In this document: positions 48,355 to 59,099 of the stretch, piece by piece
Layout of the letters: the number at the start of each line of letters is the position of its first letter
Position numbering within the stretch: the stretch's first letter is position 1
Assembly: GCF_029168945.1 (NCBI RefSeq)
Contig: NC_083601.1
Coordinates: forward strand, 30,245,660-30,309,659
DNA from: Cannabis sativa
Taxonomy: Eukaryota; Streptophyta; Magnoliopsida; Rosales; Cannabaceae
Direction: 5' to 3'
DNA length: 64,000 bases
The notes under the pieces: generated by a model
Told to the model about the DNA's origin: nothing
The model's input: the letters and a program-made list of their open reading frames with translations, nothing else
The model's database searches: none
Made by a program: the position numbers and the translations under genes

Positions 48355-48500
48355 ACATCCCAGCCGGCCCCACGCGCCCCCACGCGCCGCCTGCGCGAGT
48401 GGGCTTCGCGGCTGGGCTGGTTCTTCAACCTCCAGCGGGTCTGCAATTCGGGTCACGTGACCCGGTTCGACGATCGGGTCTGCAAGCATATTCCGGCCAA
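48355..48500 (-). other. GC-rich, CpG-rich patch in the copia leader
   Basis: About 145 bp of strongly GC-rich sequence (ccccacgcgcccccacgcgc and similar) lies between gag and the 5' LTR in an otherwise AT-rich element. No frame across it is convincing. It may form structured leader RNA or be a packaging region; that is inference. Confidence 0.5.
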
Positions 48501-49035
48501 AAATCGACGAAAAAAATGGGGATTTTGGATGGGTTTTGTTCGGGAATAGATTTCTAATCAATCTAAGTATTCAATTTGGGATAAAACATCCAAAATAATG
48601 GTAGATCAAGAAATTGAATCCGAAAATTGAAAACTTAAAAAAAATTGATTGTGTTATGAATTCTCAGTTGGAACACGAAATAAATTGTGTAAGAATATTG
48701 ATAAACAATTGATAATGAGAAATCTATCATCAATTTTAGATCAAAAACCATAAAATCAAAACACACAAATTATAATTTCATATTATAATTATATAAACCC
48801 TAAAACTTTAAATTTAAAATTCTCTTAATATACACAATGATTTCATGCATATAATATATCAATAGAACGAGAATTTAATAATAAACAAAACCTCAAAGTT
48901 TTAAGATTTAAAAACAAAAAATTGCACATAAAATAATAACGAAATTGATATGAAATTATGGATAATTAACATATACAAATTAATTATACTAATTATAGGT
49001 TCTAAATCATATACAATAGGCAATCTGATACCACG

Positions 49036-49524
49036 TGTTATATAAATTAACAATTAACCCAAGATCTATTTGTATATAACATAGAACACAATAGTAGTAT
49101 ATGATAATTAGGTATGTGTACCTGATTGATCCATAGCAATTATCTCTGATTGATCCACAGCAGTTACTCCAATTTGATAGTGCAATACTATCAACTAAGT
49201 CTTCCTCCCTCGATCTACAAATCGAAGCGAGTTTATTTTCTCGATTATCAAAAGGTATACAATTGTGATGAGACAATATGTATTTATAGAGTTAGGGAGG
49301 GGACTTAGCTACAAAACCCTAGTTGAGGTGGGCTCGCTCATCAAAGGCTTCAGTCAACTAGAAAAGCCCACACTTCTGCTTCACCTAGACTTTACTCACA
49401 GATGCTAAGCCCATTAACAATTGATCACCAACAACATGGGCTAACACAGCAAAGAACTATCCAATCAACCCAAGTTTTAATAAAACCAATAAAATTTAAT
49501 GTAAGCCCAAATAAAAGTCTAACA
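49036..49524 (-). repeat. 5' LTR of the 42-49 kb copia element
   Basis: Partner of 42191-42680. The promoter region contains tatttatag near 49283, read as ctataaata on the minus strand. Confidence 0.95.
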
Positions 49525-50089
49525 GCATACAGAAATAATTTTTGAACCTCCACTTCTTTTACCTTCAAGCTCCATAAAAATTTAACCCAATCTCACACTC
49601 GGGTTCTAGAGTCCAGCACTAACATCACATCCCAAGAGGATGGCCTCTAGAGATAAAACACAAAGTTACAATAGAATAAACGATGCTCGTAAAACTTAAT
49701 ACAAAGTTCAATGTTTAGTTAAGATTTCAATTAAAAGTATAATATAATCATTTTATTATTAAATAAAATAATAAAAAATAAGTGTACATTTTTTATAATT
49801 TAATGCAATAATTAAATTAATAATAAAATATTACAAAACTCACAACACTTTCACTTCACCGGCAATTAACTCTCAAAATCTAAATTTTGATGGCAAAACT
49901 TCCAAAATTCATATTCTGTTAATATTTAACTATTTTTATCCATTTTTGACCGTTAATGGCAATATGAATTGTCCACATGGATATAGTGTACATGTGACAT
50001 TATTTTATTGGTCCACATAATTTAATTAATTTAAAATAAAAATTAAATCATTTTAAAAAATAAAATAATTAATATCTTTTTTTTCTTTT

Positions 50090-50703
50090 TATGCTTATTC
50101 GTTCTTCCTTTTCTTTTTTCTTAGATTTTCTCCTCCTTCTTTTCCATTCATCGTAATCCTATCAAGTATCAACACCACCACCAGCATTGAAACCACCACT
50201 AGTCACTACTACCACCACCACCATTACATTTATTAGATCCTAATCAACTCAAAAATTCAAAACAAAAATAAATACAAAAATAAACCAAATCCAAAATAAA
50301 ACCAAATAAAATACAAAAATGATAAAATCAATAAATGAAAAAAAAATAATAAAAATATAAATGAGATGGAAAATAGACTGAGATGTTTGATCTCGTTATC
50401 AATGAGATCTGAAGTCGTGGATCTGAGATTTGAGAGCTTACGAACCTTTAATGACAACGTCAATGGCTTGGAAGCTTTCAAAGACGATGGACCTGGGCTG
50501 GGGGAAAATTAGATCGAATGGGGCTAGGACAGAGGAGGAGTGACTAAACGAAAAAAAATGGGGAAGGTTAGATGGCGACTGGAGATGATAGACTTGGTGT
50601 GGGACCTCTAGGTTCCTCGACGGCAGCGTTGAAAATATTTTTGGGTTGAGAAAAATCGAGAGTGAGAGAAAGAGTAGTGAGAGAGATATTAGGGAGAGAA
50701 GTA
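50090..50703. other. Non-repeat-like interior of the Mutator-like element
   Basis: CT-rich start, an ACC-rich run (50170-50226), then higher-GC sequence without a long frame. It could be a captured gene fragment, but I recognise no protein. Confidence 0.35.
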
Positions 50704-51146
50704 GGGCTGAACATTTTTACTGGGTTTGACCCGAAACCCAGCCAACTCGCTCAGATCTGACCCGACCAACCCAAAATTTTAAAAAAACTCGTTCAATTCG
50801 GGTGGGTCGGGTTCAACCCGGTACACCTTTTAAGCGGGTTTCGGGTTTGATTTTTTAAGTGACCGGGTTTTGGGTCGGACTCGAACTCGCCCGTGAACTC
50901 GATTTTTTTACTCTTACATAAACTTTAATAATAATAAAAGTGTTGATTAGATTTTTAGCCAATCGATGCAGAGTGGTAATAAATAAGATTTAAACCAAAA
51001 TCTTAACAATAAATGTAAATAATGATATTGAAATTCACAATAAATGTAAAGAAAGACACCAAAATTTAAAGAGATTTGGCCCCAGATATCGGTAATAGCC
51101 TACTCCCCTTGTATTTTATTAATTAGAGCCATTCATGAAGCAGCCA

Positions 51147-51756
51147 TCAGTCATCAGTCCATGAAGCAGCCAGAGTGACGTACTCGTGTATAAGAGCCAT
51201 TCATTACGTGGGTGTAAGGGCCCAATGGAGGCTTGAAGCGGGAACGTTACAAATGGTATCAGAGCCTTGACCCAGCCGGAAGTGTGGTCGACGAGGACGT
51301 CGAACCCCGTAAGGGGGGGTGATTGTGACAGTCAGTAGTCCTGTGATCCGTAAGGGGAAATACCGGGTAAGCTGTACAATCCCACATCGCCTGGGGAAGG
51401 TCAAGTGGGATGATTCTGAGGCTGTGTAGGTATGGGACTGCACAGTTGAAGAGAGCTTAAATAGATTGATTGGTACTACCTATATCAACAATGTGCATCT
51501 TGTTTTTCGGTAGCCCATCACGAAAGAACTCTACAGTTAAGCGTGCTTGGCCTGGAGCAATTTCAGGATGTGTGACCTCCTGGGAAGTTTTCCTAGGAAG
51601 CGTGCGAGTGAGGACAAAGCCTGCTGGAAACACTCGTGTTGCTCTGTAGGGTCAGTCATCAGTCCATGAAGCAGCCAGAGTGACGTACTCGTGTATAAGA
51701 GCCATTCATTCCGTGGGTGTAAAGGCCCAATGGAGGCTTGAAGTGGGGACGTTACA
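51147..51756 (+). mobile_element. Cassandra TRIM (5S-bearing LTR), 5' truncated
   Basis: The right LTR (51324-51756, 433 bp) starts tgtgacagtcag and ends acgttaca. The left LTR keeps only its last roughly 105 bp (51147-51251), followed by the primer-binding site tggtatcagagcc (51254-51266), a 70-bp core and a G-rich polypurine tract (gtaagggggggtgat). Cassandra elements are non-coding and carry a 5S-rRNA-like promoter in the LTR, as seen here. Confidence 0.85.
51512..51595 (+). promoter_or_regulatory. 5S rRNA-derived segment in the Cassandra LTR
   Basis: It aligns with the second half of plant 5S rRNA: cccatc..agaactct, the A-box region agttaagcgtgcttgg (51535-51550) and the C-box region gtgacctcctgggaag (51572-51587). 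Base changes such as aggatgtgtgacc for the usual aggatgggtgacc show it is not a functional 5S gene. It may still be a pol III promoter. Confidence 0.85.
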
Positions 51757-51875
51757 CGCCAACTCGTGAACCTAAAACTCGCCAACCTGCAACAAGTGAA
51801 CGGGTCGGGTCCTGGTACAATTTTTTCAATCCAAAACCCAATCAACCTACCCGATGTTTCAATCATATAGAGAAG

Positions 51876-52702
51876 TAGGGGTGAAATTCGGTCGGTTACG
51901 ATCGATTTTTACCTGCTGCCAAATTGACCAGGCGGTTATAGTGTAATTATTCACAAAACCGTAACTGACCGTTAACATAAAAAAAATCGACTGTAACCGA
52001 CCGCGGTTATAAGCGGTTTTTAATGGTTTGAGAAAAATTTTACAGAAAAAAAAGAATAGAGGAAAAAAATACAATAGATCGAGACATACTAATTTGGGAG
52101 TTTACTATGAGAAAAAGTTTAGCTCAAACTCTTTTTTTCTTATGATTTTCGTTCCCAGTAATTATATGAGAGAGAGAGAGAAAAAAAAAGATAAATGTAT
52201 TGTTGAGTGTGAGTGGTAGTGGTACGAGAGACTGAGAGAGAGAAAGATTGATATTGAAATTGATTTATTGATTGTGAGTGGTTGTGAGTAAGGCCTGAGA
52301 GGTGAGTAGAGAGGAGTGACTGTGATTGATAGGTCAAATCGATGACCTTTTATTTATTTTATTAATAATTTAATATTTATTTTTTAAAAAAAAAACTTTT
52401 TGAAATTGTAAATAATTCAGACAAAACTTTTTGTTTAATAACGATTATATATATATAAATAAAAAAAAAGTTTAATATATAATATATTATATATATAAAT
52501 ATTAGATTGGTATATTAAATTAAATGGTCGGTTACGGTTATAATTGCCAGTCTATTGGTAAAATTGTAACCGACCGCCATTTATAACGGTGTGGTCGGTT
52601 TTTTACAAATGGTTTCGGTTATGATGTGGTGCCATTTTTTTTAATTTTTTAACAATCGGTTTACTAATCGGTGTCGATTTTGCGTTTGAATGTTCACCCC
52701 TA
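51876..52702. mobile_element. hAT-type MITE, 827 bp
   Basis: The ends TAGGGGTGAA and TTCACCCCTA are inverted, flanked by tagagaag and tatagaag (one mismatch in eight). Subterminal ggtcggttacg and cgaccg motifs occur in both halves. Non-coding. Confidence 0.82.
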
Positions 52703-53255
52703 TATAGAAGGAGGCACAGGGTTTTGAGTTTCAAGACAAGGGATGTCGATTCTATGGTCTGTTTGGACCGTTGGTGGCCGAATGTGACCTAAATGTGTCG
52801 AGCAGGGGGTTGCGCAGGTGAAGGCAAATAGATGAGAATTAAGTATCGTGGAGTAGGGAGTTGAGCAGGTGAAGGCTATTAGGGTTTTTTTCAAAATTAT
52901 TTTAATTATTTTTTAAAATGTGTAATGATTTTTTTGAATTTATAATATTATTATTTGTTTTTTAATTTTTTTTTAATGAGGCTGAGGAGTATTTTTTTTC
53001 TTCTAAAAAATGTCTTTTTTATGATTTATTTTTAATTTTAAATTAGTTTATTTTTAAAAATAATATGTTGACCAATGAGATTGTGTAATGTGTACACTGT
53101 GTCCACGAGGACAATCCACCTTGGCAATTTACTGCAAAAAATAGATAGAAAGGACTAAATGCTAACAAAAAGCGGGTTATGAAAGTTTTACCGTCAAAAA
53201 TTAAAATTTGAAGATTAATTACTAGTAAAAGTATTGGGAGTTATGCCACAATTTA

Positions 53256-54475
53256 TTATTCTTGTAAATATTTTATGGCGAGACGTATTTTGAGCATTGC
53301 TATTGGGCACTAGTGGTGCCTAGCACCCTTAAAATGTGTCGCCTTGCGATTGGCTAGCGATATTCCCTAAAAGTTATTATATTTAACTATATGAGACCCG
53401 ATACTAAATTAGACCAATAACAACATTGACATGTAGGAGGATGCTTGGCATCACTAATGTCTTTTAGCATGTCTCTTTTTTTTAATATTAAACTTTTATT
53501 GTAACTTACATATCCTTCTAATGCAAGTTACAATTTTAATGTTACAACTCATAACATGATTATAACATCATTTAGCATATGCTGTTAGATATATAATAAA
53601 CCCTTTCAAATGGAATAAACTTCTCCATCTAACATTTGTTACTTTAATTAGTATTGGAATCCAAATAATTTAATTTAATAACTATTATAGAAGATCGCTA
53701 ATTATTTACAAGACGTCAGATTTACAAAACACACTTATAGTTGTGTTAAGCACCAATAATGACTAATAAGAATACTTATTTGTGCCTTTAGCATTACTCT
53801 AGATAATTATCGTTATCAAAATCGTGTCCTAAACACGAACTTGATTAAGACCCTCAATGGCTTCACAAAATTCAACAGAGAAATACTAAAAAAATACTAG
53901 TGGTGTCTAGCACCCTTTAATTTATCATATCGTTATTAGTCAATTAAGTATCAAGTCCATTATAATTTAGTGTAATAATTTGTATGAAATATCAATAAAT
54001 AATCGTAAGACGCTACATCTAAGTGGTGCTACCAGTAACAAATGCACTTGTTATGGTGTGGGGTTGTAACCCCACTAAAAAAATCACTTTAAAAAAAGTA
54101 AATATTTTTCTTTTAATTAAATAATTATACAATAAAATAGTAAAAAAATCCCACAAAATGGTTATATTTTTTTAAAAAAAATGAATAATAGAATTTTATT
54201 AATGACAAACAATTAAAATAATAGCCTGCATTCTTATCGGGACATCTCCCTATTAGAGACACGATCAGGATTAAAATTAGAAAATTGAATCAAATAATTA
54301 GCTGTCTAATTCTCAGATCATTTAATAAAAAACTAAAATAAAATTAAATGAAAAAATTACAACATCACAATTAACCTTTAAGAACACATATATTATATTC
54401 CATCCAGCGTTCATAAGACACAACAGTAGAAACTGTTGCAATAGAGTCATTCAACCTCGTAGCTTGAGCACTCAA
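53256..54475. other. Intergenic with MITE remnants
   Basis: It contains the MITE at 53296-53470, a diverged relative near 53890-54045, and a block (54063-54172) repeated at 58951-59062. No host gene is seen. Confidence 0.5.
53296..53470. mobile_element. Short MITE, copy 1 of a local family
   Basis: It begins gcattgctattgggcactagtgg-like and shares gcgattggctagcgata and gacccgatact with 58297-58465. Ends are inverted around the palindrome-like caccagtggtgcc core; the right end is decayed. Confidence 0.65.
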
Positions 54476-57400
54476 TGCTGGAAATTATTTTACCAGGATC
54501 TAGATTTACTACCATGTATGTTTCATTAACATCCAAATATGAATTCTAAAACAATAAACACATATAAAGTTTAGGAAACCTTACATTGGGTGCAGCGGAA
54601 TATAATGACTTCTTCCGTTCAGATCTCTAGCCCTTGATTCCTTTCTATAGCAGAGCATCACCAAGAGCTGAACCTGGATCTCTTTCTCTCCTTCCTTTGA
54701 TGCTGATTCTCCTTCTTGTTGTTTGGAAACTCCTACAGTTTTACACACTATGATTGAGATACCACTTGATGTGTGTGGACACTACTCTATCACTCAAGGT
54801 TCGAAATTTAGAGAAGAAAATAGAAGGGAAGTGGTTCGGCCTATAGAGAAAAGAATAGGAGGCTCAACTTTCATTTGACAAAGTTAAGTGTGAATGAGAG
54901 CCATCACTATCTATTTATAGGTAACCACCTAGGTTTAAGTTAGAATTGTTTGGCATTAAAATAATGAAAAAATAAATGATAAAAGCCTATAAGAGTGGTC
55001 GGCCATGGGCTTTGGATAATGGGCATCACTTATGCAATTTTGCTGTTTTATCATTTCTGCATCTCATTTTCTCAAAAACGTCAATTTTTAAATTCAACCA
55101 TTTAAATGCCAATTCTAATTATTTAATAACTAAAAATTAATTATTAAATAATATTGTCATTTAATATATTTATTAATTAGACATATAAAGTCTCTTAGTT
55201 AATAAATAAACCTAGAATCTCTTTTCTTTACGATTTCGTCCTTGCTTAGTGAAAATTCACAAAGTAGACATAGTCTAACTTAGAATTATAATTGATTAAT
55301 TAAAATCAATTAACTGAGTCTTACAAGTAGTATGGTCTCAACTAGTATGGGGACCATGGGCCTATATTTCGGTGCTTCCAATAAGTCGAACCGAATTTAC
55401 CAAGTAAATTCCCTAACTTATTAATTCCTTATTGAATCCACACTTAGAACTTGGAATTGCACTCTCAGTCATATAGAACGCTATATATGTTCCACGATAT
55501 AGATACGTCATTAGTTATCCATTGTTATAATCCTAATTTGATCAACGACCCTCTAATAGATGATCTACATTGAATAGGCACTAAATTACCGTTACACCTT
55601 CAATGTATTTTATCTTTAAAACACTTAGCTCCGTATAAATTTGATATTTCAGCGAAGTGAAATGAGATCTCCACCATTTATCTCTGTTTAGCCAAGCTCG
55701 AAGGATATCATCGTTTCACTTCTAAATTCCTATAGAAGTTATAGATTCCATATTTATGTTAGCGCTCCCACTCAATTATACTATCATGTTCCCAAAATGT
55801 ACGTATCACCCTGACCCAAAAGTAGGCTTAACTAACAAATCAAAGAACATGTATAATACTCTTGAGATCGAACCTAACCATATCAGAATTAAGATCATTT
55901 GATCTAGGATCAACGAGTGATATTGAATTGAATAGATATTACGGTAAATTTTAATATATCTAATCAAAGTTCAATATCGGTCCCTTCCGATGTATACTTG
56001 TTGCGAAAATTATTAATTACTACGCAAGTGCACGCAATCAAGTAGTATACTCACGCAAGTGAGGTCGAACCACAGGGAATTGGATTAATTACTACTAAAC
56101 TATACTTATAATTCTATTTGGCAAATCAAAAGTATTTATGATTAAAAAAGGAAGAAAGAAATTCAAGAAACTTAAAGAAACAAGTGAATATTAATCAAGA
56201 TGAGAGAATAGGGAGACGAATCCTGTTGTTAAGTTACCAATGTTAATGTCTAATTGCTATCCTTCTCTTGAAGTGAATGACAGATTATAAATTAACCTAG
56301 CTCTTTTCAGATCTTCTAGGTTCTAAATCTCATGCTCTCTAATTAATCTCTTAATTAAATTAACATGAAATCAGCATTAAGCAATAATCTAAATGTCACA
56401 AAGGCTATGTAAATACTTTCGTTTCACATCAAAACCTAGACTATCCAATTTTAGCATTCTCAATTCTCACTTTTCAGATTTCGAATTGAGATCATAAAAC
56501 ATGTAAAAGGTGATCAATCTTGCACATGGAAATTAAACACAAATATGAATAGTGTTCACAATCAAGATGGAGGAATGGCAATTATTCATTAACTAGGAAA
56601 AACTTAAACAACATTCATCATTCTCCCTAAATAGGAGTTTAGTTCAAAACATCCATAATCAAATCCATAATTAACATTGAAATAGAAAAGAACATAGAAA
56701 AATTAAAGAGAAAAGAAAGAACTAGTTGAAGCAATTGATCCGGGTCGCCACAAGCCGCTCTTCTAGCCTCCTCCTTTGTTTCTAGGGTTCCACTCGAATA
56801 ATCCCTAATTTTCACGAACCCTCACTATTTAAACCAATTCTCATCTTTAAAATTCGTGAAATTACGAACCGCCCAAAAATCCCGTCATCGGGGTCCCCGT
56901 CGCGATCGGCAAAGCCCCGTCGCGACGGGGTTAAACTTTGAAACTTCGAGATCCTCTCTGCCAGTTCCCGTCGCGACTGGCATGTTCCCAGTCGCGACTG
57001 GAACAGGCAGCGACACAAACTTTGGTTTTTCTTCTCGATTCTTTCACCACTTTTCCTCAATTCTTGTACATACTTTCTTTAAACACCCAAGGACCTGAAA
57101 CAAAAGAATCAAGCGTAAAATAGCCCTAAAACTAGAAACAAAGAGTGAAAACTAACTGAAAATACGACCCGAAACTTAGACTAATTTTAGCCTAACAATA
57201 CTCCATACATCCGATACTAATAAACTTTGTCAATGCCCTGGAAAGGACATAACACTTATCTAAGGTGTAAGAATACCTATCGCTGATTATCATGTCAGTC
57301 TAAATCCAGTATTCTGACAAATCAGGGAATAAACTTTCGAACATATAATTAAGATTATATTCCACTGTGCTGACAACACTATAATCATTAACAAATTCAT

Positions 57401-57555
57401 ATGTTTTGGACTTAAATAGAATTCATACATTATGTATATATAATCATGAAATAAATCATGTGAACCATGCAACATAAAATGTTATTTCTGATCTTTATTA
57501 ATAAGTAAATCTGATTATATTGAAATGAGTTTTATTTAGGGCACAAAACCCAACA
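54476..57555 (-). mobile_element. Solo LTR (about 1.88 kb) with another solo LTR inside
   Basis: It begins tgctggaaat and ends aaacccaaca (TG..CA), flanked by the perfect 5-bp duplication CTCAA (54471-54475 and 57556-57560). On the minus strand it opens TGTTGGGTTTTGTGCCC. No gag, pol or primer-binding site is present. Excluding the nested 1199-bp element and one target copy, it is about 1876 bp. Confidence 0.82.
55999..57197. mobile_element. Nested solo LTR, 1199 bp
   Basis: It begins tgttgcgaaa and ends gcctaaca (TG..CA) with the 5-bp duplication ATACT (55994-55998 and 57198-57202). The interrupted host sequence resumes cleanly after it. It resembles long LTRs of Ty3/gypsy elements by general look only; no coding domain is present to confirm the class. 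Confidence 0.85.
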
Positions 57556-58029
57556 CTCAATTACTGTGTAACGTACGTAATTACACTAAAAATAATTCCT
57601 TCAGTCACAGAGAACTTGTTATCTCCAATTACTAATAATGATTTGATGGTGAGCTATCGAAGAACAAAGAAGAACCAACAACAAAATAAAATAAAACAAA
57701 ATCATGTCACACAGACAAGACCAAAACATTCAGAACTATGTCACAGAGACAAGACCAAAATGCTCGAAACTATATCACATAGACAAGACTAAAACACTCA
57801 AAATCAAGTCACAGAGACAAGACTAATTACAGTAGCGAAAATTGAATTGCAGTAGCAAAATACAACCCTAACCAAGCCACACCTAAGCCCAAGGAAGATT
57901 GGCGGACCTGGCCAGAGAAAAAAAGATAACCTCCGATAGCTATAGATTTAGAAACTGGATAATACTAGTGTTAGGTTTTTCTTTATAAAATTATTATAGT
58001 TTTAATTTGAAGTAAATATAATTTTTTTT
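57556..58029. other. Intergenic with a short tandem repeat
   Basis: No gene seen; see the tandem repeat at 57704-57830. Confidence 0.45.
57704..57830. repeat. Tandem repeat, about 36-bp unit, 3.5 copies
   Basis: Units start tgtcaca(c/g)agacaagac and recur at about 57706, 57742, 57777 and 57811 with point changes. It is a minisatellite, not a CRISPR array: the units abut without unique spacers. Confidence 0.7.
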
Positions 58030-58730
58030 GGTTATTTAGAATTTTAGCACTTGAACTATGACCTAAGTATTATTGTGCCATATGAACTTTTCAGTCCGTT
58101 AAAAATAGTCCTTGAACTATTCACAGTGTCCTAAATTGGTCTTTCTATCAAGTTTTGTCGCATGTGACAAATAAAATGATGACATGACTGCTTAACCAAT
58201 TGCCACACAAGTTCCATGTTAACGCTACGTGTGTAATTAATTTGAAAAAAATATGTTTTTTAAACTTAGTTTTACTTAATTTTCTAAAGAGTATTGCTAT
58301 TAAGCACCAGTGGGGCCTAGCACCTTTTCGACATGTCGCGTTGCGATTGGCTAGCGATACCCCCTAAAAGCTATTATATTAAATTATATAGGACCCGATA
58401 CTTAGTTGGACTAATAGCGATATTGACACATAGGAGGGTGTTAGGCACCACTGGTGCCCTTTAGCTTATCAATTGATTTTTAGTTTACTGATTTTTAAAA
58501 ATACATTTTTAATGTTAAATTATACACGTGGTGCTGATGTGACCATTGACTAAGCATCCATGTCATTATTTTATTTGCCACGTGTGATAAAACTTAACCA
58601 AATGACCAATTTTACATTACTGTGAATAGTTTAGGAACTATTTATAATGACCTGAAAAGTTCAGGAGGCACAATAATGCATAGGCCAAAATTCGGGAAGC
58701 GAAAATCCTAAATAACCATTATTTTTTTTT
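58030..58730. mobile_element. Fold-back (Mutator-like) MITE with a nested MITE
   Basis: The left arm (about 58038-58260) begins ggttatttagaattttagc. The right arm (about 58510-58726) ends with the mirrored aaaatcctaaataacc. Both arms share the phrase about (t/c)attattgtgcc and gccacgtgtgataaaactt / aagttttgtcgcatgtgac. The target duplication is lost in T-runs. The loop is occupied by the MITE at 58297-58465. Confidence 0.65.
58297..58465. mobile_element. Short MITE, copy 2 of a local family
   Basis: The left end gctattaagcaccagtgg and the right end caccactggtgccctttagc are inverted. It shares an internal gcgattggctagcgata with 53296-53470. About 165 bp, non-coding. Confidence 0.7.
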
Positions 58731-59099
58731 TTCATATAACAATTAAGCCCGCACATAAAAAAAATTTGGTTTGTTCACAGGTGCTACCTAATAGCAATGC
58801 TCAACCTTACGACGAAAATGACTACTATTTTCGTTATTATTATTTTTCTTAATTAGACGGGTTGTATTTAGATTTTTATAACTCGATCTTTACATTGAGT
58901 TAAATAAAATGTAGGATAAACCAACCAAAACGACCGATCAACACTCCTACTTGTGACCCCCACTAAAAAAATTGCATTTTAAAAAATTAATGTTTTCCTT
59001 TTAATTAAATAATTATACAATAAAATAGTAGAAAAACCTCACAAAATGATTATAATTTTTCTTTGAAATAAATATAAATATATTTTTTATAACAATTAA
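58731..59099. other. Intergenic, repeat-derived
   Basis: It holds a lone MITE end (about 58765-58830) and the block 58951-59062 also present at 54063-54172. No gene. Confidence 0.5.

Larger units (their letters stand above)
42191..49524 (-). mobile_element. Complete Ty1/copia retrotransposon, 7.3 kb
   Basis: LTRs of 490 and 489 bp (42191-42680 and 49036-49524) begin TG and end CA. The 5-bp target duplication GCATA is perfect (42186-42190 and 49525-49529). A polypurine tract lies at 42681-42695 and a tRNA-Met primer-binding site at about 49025-49033. Coding order on the minus strand is gag (from 47498), zinc knuckle, protease, integrase, RT and RNase H (to 43336). The target duplication and near-identical LTRs mark a fairly recent insertion, but the 5' half of the coding region is frameshifted. 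Confidence 0.93.
50704..51867. mobile_element. Degenerate hAT-like repeat split by other insertions
   Basis: The left part (gtagggctgaacattttt, then many gggtttcgggt and aactcg motifs) resumes at 51757 (cgccaactcgtgaacc, then gaacgggtcgggtcc). No clean right end or target duplication remains. The split encloses 50930-51146 (unknown) and a Cassandra TRIM. Confidence 0.5.
49845..53255. mobile_element. Mutator-like element with long terminal inverted repeats, about 3.4 kb
   Basis: The outer roughly 200-230 bp at each end are diverged inverted copies. Shared stretches include ttttga(t/c)gg(c/t)aaaactt, the block around tgtccacatggatatagtgtacatg against its inverse near 53100, and attggtccacat against atgttgaccaat. 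No target duplication could be fixed. The interior holds transposon insertions (50704-52702) and two unique-looking flanks (50090-50700 and 52711-52890). Confidence 0.55.

Noticed and set aside
48307..48561. GC-rich 84-codon minus-strand frame as a gene
   Set aside because: It is in the copia leader, composition-driven, and shows no family resemblance.
51512..51595. Functional 5S rRNA gene
   Set aside because: Only the second half is present, with changed control-region bases, and it lies within a Cassandra LTR.
51204..51866. Minus-strand frames of 79 and 109 codons
   Set aside because: They lie in the non-coding Cassandra TRIM and its 5S-like segment; Cassandra encodes no protein.
54363..54475. 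Short minus-strand frame ending SYERWMEYNICVLKG
   Set aside because: Looks plausible as a gene 3' end, but I recognise no family and the sequence beyond the solo LTR does not continue it convincingly.
56812..57098. Frames around the TCGCGA repeats
   Set aside because: They lie inside the nested solo LTR, occur on both strands because the repeats are palindromic, and have no domain.
57704..57830. Possible CRISPR-like array
   Set aside because: Units abut directly with no unique spacers, and this is plant nuclear DNA.
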